From NCBI GenBank assembly GCA_000969725.1, contig JXSR01S010182.1: a stretch of 37,978 bases of DNA, one strand, 5' to 3'. Under the pieces are notes generated by a model, which saw nothing but the letters and a program-made list of their open reading frames with translations, was not told the DNA's origin and made no database searches. Made by a program: the position numbers and the translations under genes. Source of the stretch: Ophiothrix spiculata. Lineage: Eukaryota > Echinodermata > Ophiuroidea > Amphilepidida > Ophiotrichidae. Below are positions 1 through 10,300 of this stretch, piece by piece (the stretch's first letter is position 1; each line of letters starts with the position of its first letter).

Positions 1-1140
1 TATGTTTAGACACTAAAATAATTTTTCTAGGTGCTTTAGAAGCCAAGATATAGGAAATTATATATTGAAAATGGCGGCCATTTTGAAAATCCAAAATGGC
101 CGCCATTATGGTATTTTAAAAAATGCCAACATTGGTTTTTAATATCAGTGAACGTTTAAATTCAGAAAAATGCAAAAATTAGCAAATCCCCACAAAAAGC
201 CAGCAAACCAACCCCTGAGGACATACCAACCCTGACTATAAGGGTTAACAACCGTATTGAAGCTTGAGAGTAAAATGATGTAAAGTATATTTTGACACTG
301 ACTTGTTAATTGGAAATATGAAAAAAAAACCGATAATAGCGCCATCTATCGTTAGAAAACTTATATAATTGCGAGAAGTCTCGACCCTTGTTGGCAATAA
401 GGTCAGCAAAAAAACGGTCATTGATCGTCGCGCTTGGAAGGTCGACCGTGGTCGATGAGGCTGTTGTTGTTGTTTGCAACGATCATTTGCCTTGCTGGAA
501 CTCTAAGCATTCACTGTACGATGTGTGGAATACATTTCGGATCCGATTAGGAATATTTTGGAGTACTATCATGACTATTGACCGTTTTTACGTAAACATG
601 GTAAACTAAGCAGTCAGTTTATGATGTTGTAAGTAATTATTTACATGTTTGTTTGTACTTGTACTTGTTCACAACCGTCCATCACTGTCCATTTTCTTGA
701 CCCGGGGATCTGACAAGTGGGTCAGCAATGGTCAGACAGATCGACTGGCAATGGTCAGTTTGTGCAGCTTATTTAGTTATTATTACGTAACGCTTAAATT
801 AAATTGGTTCTTGGAATCTAGGTATGGCGTTGATCAATTGACTGTTCATCATGTACATTGCATTGACATTGATTGATGTACTAACCGAACTGCAACTTTC
901 TAGAACTTTATTATTGCTTTCTAAGTTTCTTATTTATTGAGCTACCGATTACCGTACCATCATTTGATATGACGATTTGTTGCATAATTGAATTAAAATT
1001 AAAAGACAAACCCTGTTAAGCTTAATAATGGTAATAATGCCATGATTATGATATGGCAGGCCTTATTGGGGGACAATACATAGTACTGCCTGTATTGTGA
1101 CTGTGAGGCCGGAAAATTGCTGTGAAAAGATTTGGTCATT
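1..1140. other. Upstream non-coding region
   Basis: AT-rich sequence with no convincing coding signal; the open frames are short and match no family I recognise. A short palindrome made of AAAATGGCGGCCATTTT and its reversed form occupies about 70-107. GGCAATGGTCAG-like words recur at 721-760. Confidence 0.4.
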
Positions 1141-1144
1141 TTGG

Positions 1145-1342
1145 TGGCAGAAGTGGGATCATCACTGTAGTGTGGCAGAAGTGGGATCATCACTGGTTGG
1201 TTTTGTTTCACCATTGAGATATTTAGATCTCCATATACATGGTAGAGATATCAAATGTACCACAGAGAGATCATATTGAGATTTATTTAATTCACCATAG
1301 AGATATAAAATGAACCCCAGAGAGATCATATTGGTTGGATGC
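1145..1342. repeat. Two short tandem repeats
   Basis: The 23-base unit starting TGGCAGAAGTGGGATC occurs at 1145-1167 and 1173-1195 (period 28). It is followed by an imperfect duplication of a segment containing AGAGATAT and CAGAGAGATCATATTG (about 1241-1280 and 1303-1342, period about 60). Confidence 0.75.
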
Positions 1343-1435
1343 TGTGATGCGGCACCTGATGACCAAAGATATCTACCTTAGAACTAAAATACTATTTGGG
1401 TATATGGTGCACGATTTTACTTGGGCATGCGTATA

Positions 1436-1574
1436 GATAGTGCCTTCTTATGTGACCCGGTATACCATGAAATTCATGTGTTCGATTGAATCTTCTTCAT
1501 TCTTCATACAATACAGGAAGAAGAAGAAGAACACATGAATTTGATGCTACCGGGTCACATAAGAAGGTACTATT
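1436..1574. mobile_element. Fold-back element (inverted repeat)
   Basis: Two arms of about 45 bases face each other: 1436-1483, beginning GATAGTGCCTTCTTATGTGA, and 1529-1574. The loop is rich in CTTCTT/GAAGAAG. The outer 26 bases pair with one mismatch. No target duplication is clear. Confidence 0.7.
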
Positions 1575-1992
1575 TGAAAAAAACAGGGTCAGGTTTATAC
1601 CTACGGGAAAATTAATCCAAACATTATTAAACATTATCAATATTATGTACGACAAAAGGTGAATTAGATCAAAATAGTATGCTTCTAATCATCTAGCGGG
1701 CTATGCGCGGATGTCCTGCTAGTTGTTATATTATTATTTGTTCAAGTCACATTGGCACTATATTGTATAGGCTACATGTTTATATTGTGTAAATTATGTA
1801 TATATCTTAGAATTTAAATCATTATCATTTTGTAAATACACTTACGGTAATTGATTTATTGATTTATATGACTGATGGCACCCATACAGGTAGTCCGAGT
1901 AACTACAGACCTAATACTCTGATCACTCTAAATTCTCCATACATATGATATGGTTGGGGAAGCTAACAGCGGTATATCGAACTACCATATTA

Positions 1993-2696
1993 GGCCCTTA
2001 TAAGTCAATGTTGAGTTTCCTGTCACATATGAGGCAACTATTTCATTTTTCATTATTTTTTAGATCTATTATTATGTGCTATTAAATGGGTCAATTACAT
2101 TGCTACACTCACTTATTGACAATGTTTTTATTGTTACTTTTTATTTATTTTTATTATAACTTTTTGTTAATGCAGGCCTACGGGGAAGCAGGTGGCGCAG
2201 CGGTACTCCCCTCGCCTTGCACCAATGAGCCCACAGGACTGTCTCGAGTTCGAACCCAGGTCTAGGCGCTGTATGTGCAATTGGTTGCCAGTCCAAACTT
2301 GCTTCCGCAGGTTTATCTCCGGGCACTCCGGTTTTCCTCCTGCACTAAGACTGGCAAATAAATCTGACCATCTGACTGAAGACCCTCATGGAAAACAGTG
2401 CTCTATAAAAATATGTCATATTTATTTATTTTTATTTTTTATGTCTACATCATAAAACCAATGTTCTAATATATCTTGGTATAGGCTACCTTATCATGAC
2501 TCCAATTTAAAGAAAACAAGGTTTACCGTCACCACCAAAAAAATGAAATTAATTCAAAATAGTAGAAAAAGGTAAAAATCATTGTTCTAATTGGCAGATT
2601 TTAAAATAATGAAATATTTTGGGATTTTCACTTTTGAAACGAGGGTCCAAAATCATAACGAGCGGGCGGGAAACTCAATATTGAGTTATAAGGGCC
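1993..2696. mobile_element. PIF/Harbinger-like MITE with TTA target duplication
   Basis: Terminal inverted repeats of about 30 bases (1993-2022 and 2667-2696), outer end GGCCCTTATAAGTCAATG, flanked by TTA at 1990-1992 and 2697-2699. A 3-bp TTA duplication is typical of PIF/Harbinger; a TA reading (Tc1/mariner) is possible. There is no transposase. A tRNA-derived SINE sits in the middle. Confidence 0.75.
2187..2445 (+). mobile_element. tRNA-derived SINE
   Basis: A tRNA-like head with an A-box (TGGCGCAGCGG, about 2192-2202) and a near-perfect B-box (GTTCGAACCC, 2248-2257), spaced as in a pol III internal promoter. It is followed by a body with CTCCGGGCACTCCGGTTTTC, which resembles conserved central domains of metazoan SINEs (family not verified), and an A/T-rich tail of TTTATTT units from about 2415. 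It lies inside the Harbinger-like element. Confidence 0.75.
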
Positions 2697-2753
2697 TTAG
2701 GTTGTGCGTATGACATAGTTTTCTGTTCCCTAACCTTTGTTTAGCATGTTCAC

Positions 2754-3019
2754 ACCCTGGTCACATAAGCCCCAACGCTGTCATGACATCGGTATGACAC
2801 GGGTGAATGCTTGCGATGCCCGGTCGGACGCCGGTGGTTATGAGACCATAACTGAAGACATCGTATACAAGCCGCAGGGTTTTACCTCAGAATTAAATTC
2901 TTGTGGCATGCTTATGGCGTCTCTACGGCTCACATACACCGACCGGTGTCCGATCGGTGTCTTCTGCTATAACGCCGTAAACACATCGTAACCTCGCCAC
3001 ATGGTTATGTGACCAGGGT
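2754..3019. mobile_element. Short element with 15-bp inverted ends
   Basis: The ends ACCCTGGTCACATAA (2754-2768) and its exact reverse complement (3005-3019) bound a 266-bp, relatively GC-rich interior containing further CGGTGT/ACACCG mini-palindromes. No open frame resembles a transposase. Confidence 0.65.
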
Positions 3020-3690
3020 ATGAGTAGGCCTACAATCTGATGTTTTAAAAGTTGAATCCAATATGCATGCAACAGTTTCAATTACTGAAGAGTGTGTATG
3101 AACTAACTTATACAAAGTTATAATGTTCAATTCTTTTGTTTGTAGTCAATCAATAAAATAAAGAAAAACATGCACACAAAGTAGAATTACAATACGGGAT
3201 AAAAGATAAACTTAATTCTAGATACCGGTACTTAATGAATGTCATCAGAAACACTTGTCAAAGAAAACAGTTATTAATGGTAAAATTATTTAAATTATGA
3301 ATGAAAAATCTAAAGGAATGGTTGTACATGTATGCATAATCTTGAAGTTGTATCACTGCTGTCTTAATTTTGAAAAATAGATTGAAATAAAATTAGGAAG
3401 CAAGACATGAACAAACACTCAAAAAATATTGTTGAAGCATACATGTTTAGTTATAAGAACACCGCTGGGAAAAGAAAGCAGGCAATATGGGAAGCTTATT
3501 ACAGGGACATTTTTTGGGGAAAAAAAGAAATACATAAGGGAAACCTACCCACACCGGAGGGAAATCTAACCTGCTGGAGGGAAATTTTGCAAAGCTTGCA
3601 GAGAGATCAACGTTGACCTGTGCCTTTTTCATCTTTGTTAAAAGGAAGAAGCAGCATAATGTGGACATTTTAAAAGTCCTGCACTAAAAA
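3020..3690. other. Non-coding, nothing recognised
   Basis: AT-rich. A 69-codon open frame at 3407-3616 matches no family I know and contains a GGAGGGAAAT word repeat, so I do not call it a gene. Confidence 0.35.
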
Positions 3691-3696
3691 TGTTCT

Positions 3697-4060
3697 GATG
3701 ACATCATAAATCTAGAGAGGACACCACGGCCCAGCGCCATCTTTATTCCTGTATGGAGACAAACTCAGAGGTATTTGGGTTTGTCCCGAGGTTGCACCGG
3801 TGCCTCCAAACCTTTTGCATCCATTTAGTTTTTGCACACTTTAATGGTTAAATCAAGGTGCAACCAAATGACCCATCTTTGATGAGGTCTAGGAAGACAC
3901 ACAAATCTATAGGCCTACCGTATACATGTAGTGCCTGCTTGTCGTTAGTCGGTCTACATTCAGCTTGTCTCGAGTGGACCCAAATACCCCCAATTTGAGC
4001 TCCGTGGCTGATGACGCCATTACACGAGCCAGTATAGGAAGTCCTCTATATGTGATGACC
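3697..4060. repeat. Imperfect fold-back region upstream of exon 1
   Basis: GATGACATCATAAAT..TAGAGAGGAC at 3697-3722 faces GTCCTCTATATGTGATGACC at 4041-4060. Inside, GAGGTATTTGGGTTTG (about 3769) faces a reversed copy near 3970-3995. It is probably an old MITE. Its position about 200 bases upstream of the inferred exon 1 means it may overlap the promoter. Confidence 0.4.
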
Positions 4061-4339
4061 TAGATCTCCTATATATCCTTTCTGCTCAAATTTTTTATGA
4101 ATCTCTTTCAGATTAAATTAGTACTCCCTACAGCACCCATCATGCATATGTGTCGGAAATTCAAAATTATATGTTTACTGTTTGAGTAAAAGAATTTGCG
4201 GATGATTTGAATCTACCGGTACATATAATTGGGATTTCACACTGGAATTAATTATCTTGGGAATTAAGGAGTATTTTAGTCGACAACTTGCAAAGCTTCA
4301 AAAGGAGGGCATTTTACAATCTTTATTCTGCAGCTTGAA

Positions 4340-4347
4340 ATGAACAG
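4340..4347 (+). CDS. BMAL1: BMAL exon 1: start codon and 8 coding bases
   Basis: ATG at 4340 followed by AACAG and a perfect donor, CAG|GTAAGT, at 4347/4348. The two bases after the second codon (AG) are completed by the first C of exon 2, giving M-N-S-P-T and then the M-M-E-P of exon 2 in frame. Reading upstream in this frame, the first stop is TAG at 4277-4279 and no other ATG lies between, so 4280-4339 would be 5' untranslated sequence. The -3 base is a purine (G). This exon is inferred only from signal quality and phase. The alternative is that translation starts at the ATG pair in exon 2 (5428 or 5431). The transcription start was not located. Confidence 0.55.
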
Positions 4348-7300
4348 GTAAGTTTTTTTTATTAATGCATGAGGATTGATATCAAAACTGAGCATAGCAA
4401 TAGACTGTATGGAAGATTATATTCACTTTTTTCCATTTTTGGCCATTTTTTGACCTTATTTGGGATGAAAATCAAAAAATTGGCCAAAATCCAAAAAAGT
4501 AAAAAAGACGCAACATGCGAGTGGGTGTTTAAAATCAAAATACCCATTCCTAGGTCATTTTTTCAAAAAATGGTAATTTTAGCTTGGTTGGAAACCCAAA
4601 TGGCCAAAAAATATGTTTTTTGTGATTTTCTCAAAAAATGTGATTTTTGGTCAAAAATCACCAGCACCATCATGTCTTGTGAAAATTCCTTTCTGGAAAT
4701 GTACACTTTTATTAACTTTAAGCACTTTGTTCAAAAGTTATGGTACAAAATAAATTTGCAAAAATGCAACAATGAGTGATGTGCTTTCACCCCTTAAAGC
4801 TTCTGAATTATTTTTCTGGGGGGCAAACTGGGGTTTGCCCAATTTTACAACTTCACAATTGTGGCGTAATCAATATAAAATGTGACATACACAATTTAAA
4901 TAGAAGTTTCACTACGTATTTGAAGCATTTTATTGGCAATTTAAACACAATCATCAATCCAACCATGCTCTCTGATTTTAATACCCCCGGGGGGGGGGGT
5001 CTGTTTTTCAAAATGGCACAAATTTTAGATTTCTTTCAAACAAAAATCAAGAAATTTGCATCACTTTTGACTCAAAATTTGGGGAATTTGGTATATGGAT
5101 GGGTCCCTTTTTCTTGAAAATTGATATATGCATGGTGGTACTTCAAATTTCCCAGCGGCACACCTCTTCCAAAACCAAATTTGAGTACCCCCCCCCCCTC
5201 CCCGGGTTAATACCCCATCAGGCACTTAAAAAAACATATATACCCTATGTGAAACTTGTAGAGCACTAGGAGGTCAATTTTGATACCTCATTGTAAACAC
5301 TTCTCACCAAACTCAGGAGTATGGTTGACAAAGCTCCTGCAATTTGTAGAAATGAAGGCAAACACATTTTGCAAGAAAGTTTTTACTTAATTGATCAGAT
5401 CTCCTACTATCATTTTGCAGCCCAACCATGATGGAGCCTGTAGGAGGTGTCCCATCCTTGAAGAGAAAGATGTCGGAAAGCAGCGAAATGATCAATTATT
5501 TTGGGTAAGTACTGTAGGCCTACTGGATTTGAAAATATGTGTAAAACTATCAAATTTTACCGCATTTCTTTTTTTTTTTTAGGTTTTCAAGAGATTTTTT
5601 GCTTTTTTTTCCCCTTACATCGAGAGAAAAAAAAGGAAAAATTCGGTCAAAAAAAAATAGTGACCTAAAAACGTAATTTAGGGTTTTGGGCCTAAGGAAC
5701 CTGAGACAGAGTTCTTTTTTTGGGGGGCCTTAGTAGAATAGCACTAAAAGTCAATGATCAAGGACTGTTGTTTTAATTCAAAGATTTGAAAAAGTCTGTG
5801 ATATTTGTTGTCTTAACTGCATAATAATAAATTTCCTGAAAACATGATTTTGAATTGCCCATTTGAAAATTTTATAATCTCAAAATATGTAAAACAATTT
5901 TAAAAATAATCTTTCAAACCTGTACGCTTATATAGTCGAAAATAGTCTTTTACAATGAGAAGGAGATGCTAGATTTCTCCAGATGGTTAAAAGTATTTAA
6001 AATTATGCGATATTTTTTACTAAAAATTGTAAAATTTTTGACATGGTTGTTTTCAATATATTATTATCTTTATTGAACCGTGGCACCATGAACATGATTA
6101 ATGTATAACCAATGGTACATGCACTATTTAAAGGACACAATAGGCCGAATTCATAAAGTTAGCAATTGCTGGTAAGAAAAAGACATTAAGAAAAAGCAAT
6201 AGCTAGACTAGAAAAAGATTTGGCCTTAGCAATTGCTTAAAAACATATTCATGACCTTCAGCTTGGACCAATACCTTTTTCTTGTCTGGGATCAACCCAG
6301 ACAAGCAAAAGCTACCATACAAACAATAGGCAGGCTAGCTTTTGCTTACATGAAATTAGAACTAGCTTTGTCTACCGCGTGATAGTTTTCAGACACAAAT
6401 GTTACAGCAAGTAACTCCACATTTTCGGTGTCAATTTGTCGCAGTTTTCGACAAATAGCATGATTTATATAATCTATAGTAACGCAACACTAGTATACTT
6501 CAGTGTTTTTTCTTACGCGCAGCACAAATATAGCAGGAACCATGAATGTATACCAGTGCTAAGCTCCTCACATAGGATCTTAGTAAACTGTAAGTAATTG
6601 CTATATGTTGTAAGCAAAAGGTCAGCCTTTTGAATACAAATGTAAGCAATTACTAGCCAGACGAGCAATTGCTTGGAAGGGATTAGAAATAGCTTTTGCT
6701 GCCTTGAGAGAGCTTTTTCTTGCAAGTCATTGCTAGCTTTTAAGAATAGAAATTCAAGAAAAGGCTATAGAAATAGCAATTGCTAGTTTTATGAATTCGG
6801 CCTAATGTCCAATCCATTATCTAATAAGTACACAAACACCACAGAGTTTTCAATTCAGTCTCGAAGTGTTACTTGTAATCCGATTATCACCCTAACAACT
6901 GGTTCACGCTTTCTAGTTTTGAACCATGATCGAAATGATCACCACACAAAAGTATAGAATACACCGTTGTCAGGGATTGTGTGTGAACCAGTTACTATGG
7001 AAGTTACATAATCACTACAATACTGAATTATTCTGACATGAGTTCAATCATCTGTGACTTTATAATTCTGGGCTTTATGTCAATCATCTGTGACTTTATA
7101 CATGTAATTCTAGGCTGAATCATAGTCAGCCTCCAAACAAAATTTTTCCTACCAAACATTTGGCCGTGACGTCACAAATATTTGCCATCGAATTTAAAGT
7201 ATGAACGGGGATCAAACACTTGGTCCAATGTATGGCAATTCAATAACATTTGCAATCTAGCGCAAAATTTTATTTGGTCTGAACTCGGTGTTGAAGTTAT

Positions 7301-10300
7301 TTTGTTTGGAGTCACTCGTCATTTTGACGTCACAACCAAATGTTTGGTAGTGAAAATTTTGTTTGGGACCGACTATGTTTTGGCCCTCTGGGCTTATGTC
7401 AATCATCTGTGACTTTATAATTTAGGGCTTTATTCCATGAATTGAAACGGGGTGGGCAAAATAAGTTTAAAAAGGGGGTTGAAAAAGACTAAACTTGAAA
7501 AATTGTGTCCTTTTGACCATTATTTTCTTATTTTAAAGAAATGTTTTAAAAGTATATATATATATAATATGAGGCAGTTTCATACAAAGTTGCATTGAAA
7601 TCAAATATATCCTTGGAGTGTAAATCCCAGATCAAACTCTTCCCATCACTCTAGCTTCCTAATTCCCTGACCATTTTTGATGCAACAAAAATAAAAGCTT
7701 GGAAATACTCTTATTACCATTTATTTGGGGTCAATTCACGAATCAAATGAGAAGGACCCAATTTTACCCCAAAACTGAAAATGCGAAAGCAAGATATTGT
7801 ATGTGGTGCCATACGTAAGCTCATCCAAAATGTTTTTACATCTTCATCAAAATCTCAAGTTTGGAACATCACATGTACATGCCTTTCTCATTTCAGGGTT
7901 AGAACCACAAAATATGTATAATGAACTTTTCCAAAGGAAAACTAATCATGTTAGGTATAAAAGCAGGTAGTGCAATTTTAAAACTTTTTTTCATGCTGTT
8001 ATACTCACCAGTTTGTGTGTGGATATTTCGGTCAAGAGAATTTGTGATGTCACTGATTCGCCTTATTTTTTTGATATTATTACATGTACATGTATAAAAG
8101 TACTTCTGTATTTCCAAATATCCCAGTCCAATAAAAGAAGGACATCAATACTAAGCTTTGGAACTATTTGAGATGGACCTCAATGCAAGCCAGCAAATAA
8201 TATCAATCAATTCAATTATTATTGATATTGCACATAAAACATTATGCTGATTTATTGGCCTTTTATACTTGATTATCTTAGTTTTGAAAAGCAGCAAATA
8301 ACTCTTGGAATTAGTGCAATGCCAAATGAGTGATTGCATTCCAATTTTCCTTGGTTCACACTAGCTAAAAAGTCATCGGTAGTTGTAATTGATTTCACTT
8401 ACAGGTCGTCATAATTAGAGCAGAGGAGGGGGGGGGGGACTTGTATTCAGAGGTGGATATCATACTTGTAAATAAAAACATGGAAAAGGGGTGCTTTTTG
8501 ACAGAGACTTGTAACCTGTGGGCTATTTTTTAAAGGGTGTCAAAACATCGAGCTATTATACTAATAATAGCTCGATGGTCAAAACAATCTAAAATAAAAA
8601 AGTTGGTTAGTAATATTTTGTTTGATTTGAGAAACCTTGGTTTAGGGTATAGAAAAAAGTGCCAAATTGTCAAAATCCTTGTTTCAGGATGGCTTTTGGG
8701 TCACCAATCGGTAATTACTATTTTAGGTTTAGTTTTTAGGAGCTATAATATTCACCTCTCAGTACACTGCTACAACTAGTTATTAGGCACATCTAGGCCT
8801 TATTGCAATGGTATAAAATCAGTTTGAGGAAGGATAAGAGGGTGAAGATTTGTTCATGATCACTTTTCCTGTCCGCAAGTACAGTTGGTGCATTGTTATG
8901 TGCAGAAGTCTATGGTCTGAGCTTTTTGTTTTGATGCACGGCATCACAGTGATGTGAGTGATGTGCATGTATACATGTCTGTCCTTGTCCAGTGTTTGTA
9001 ATGCCTACTGATATTGTGATAAAAAGGTTTGCTCAAGGACTAAATGTGATTAAATAGTTATATAATGTTGCACAATATAAAGATTGAGTGAAAGCATTGT
9101 TGGACATACATGTATTTAACATGTTTAATACCATACTGTATTCATTTAGTCCCAAAATTAGTCTATTCATTCATGAAGTTATTTCACACGGAGGGGGACA
9201 GGGTACATCCATTAGGGTAATGCAGGATGTGCACATTTTCAACAATTTGATGATTTCATAGTAGTTAAAGGGGCAATTCATGATCCACTTTTCACCATCA
9301 AGGTCACCTCTATCAAATTTGATTGTTTAGCTTATAATAATCCTTAAATGGTATATGTTACGATCCCCAAACCAATTTTTCATATGTCCTTGCATTTTTG
9401 AGAAAAGTAAGAAAATTTGTGATTTCCAAATTTTTGTCGGGCCCCGACAGTAATTACAACACAGTAGACTATGGGGATTTTCAAAATGTTGAAAAGCTTG
9501 TAACTTGGAAACGAACGACCAGAATCAAGTGAAATTTTCAGTATATATTTATGTTGTACTCTTCTTTTTGTTTAGCTAGAAAAGAAGCAGCATCAAAATC
9601 ATGAATTGCACCTTTAAAACCACAGGTTTCAACTTTCAAGAGAAACCATTTTCATTGTGAACTTAGGGGAATATAGCTATATGACCCCCATTTTCAAATT
9701 GTCTAACGCCATTTTTATTCATGTCATGTGTACATGACCTCAGATCTCAAGGAACATGCAGGGTCTACTACACTAGTTAAATAAAATGGCGTCGCTATCC
9801 GGTATTTCAAAAATTGGCAAAATTAACTGCCCTCTCCCAAATGAGGACCTCAAAAAATGTAGAAGGGCAATATGTTAGGTGTATATTTTGTTCTAATCAT
9901 GGAGTTACGATTATTTAAAGTTGTTCTGATGTCATTTTTGATCTCCAGAGTACTTTGGTAAACTTTTAAGGCTTTTCCCCAAAATGCATGAGATTCTGTA
10001 AATACAAAATGTGGTTAGTGATGGGGGTACCTATAACGCACGGTATACCTCAAAAATTTTGCCGTGATGGTGTATATTTATAGATTAATAACTGCATATT
10101 ACTTTGCGCGAGTGAAATTGAACAACAATAATGCACCGCGTGCTGAAGTTGGAGTTGTCCGAGTGAGTTGGACAACTTCGACTTCAGCACAAGGTGCATT
10201 ATTTTTGTACAATTTCACGAGCGCCAAGTAAAGAGCAGTTATTAATCTAATTCATACACGACAATGATTAGAATATAATTGTAAAGAAACTAAATGGCAT

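Noticed and set aside
2192-2257. Possible functional tRNA gene
   Set aside because: A and B boxes are present but the acceptor stem and anticodon arm do not pair; it is the head of a SINE.
4369-4776. 136-codon open frame, the longest in the window
   Set aside because: Lysine/phenylalanine-rich translation of AAAA/TTTT-rich intron 1 sequence with no family resemblance.
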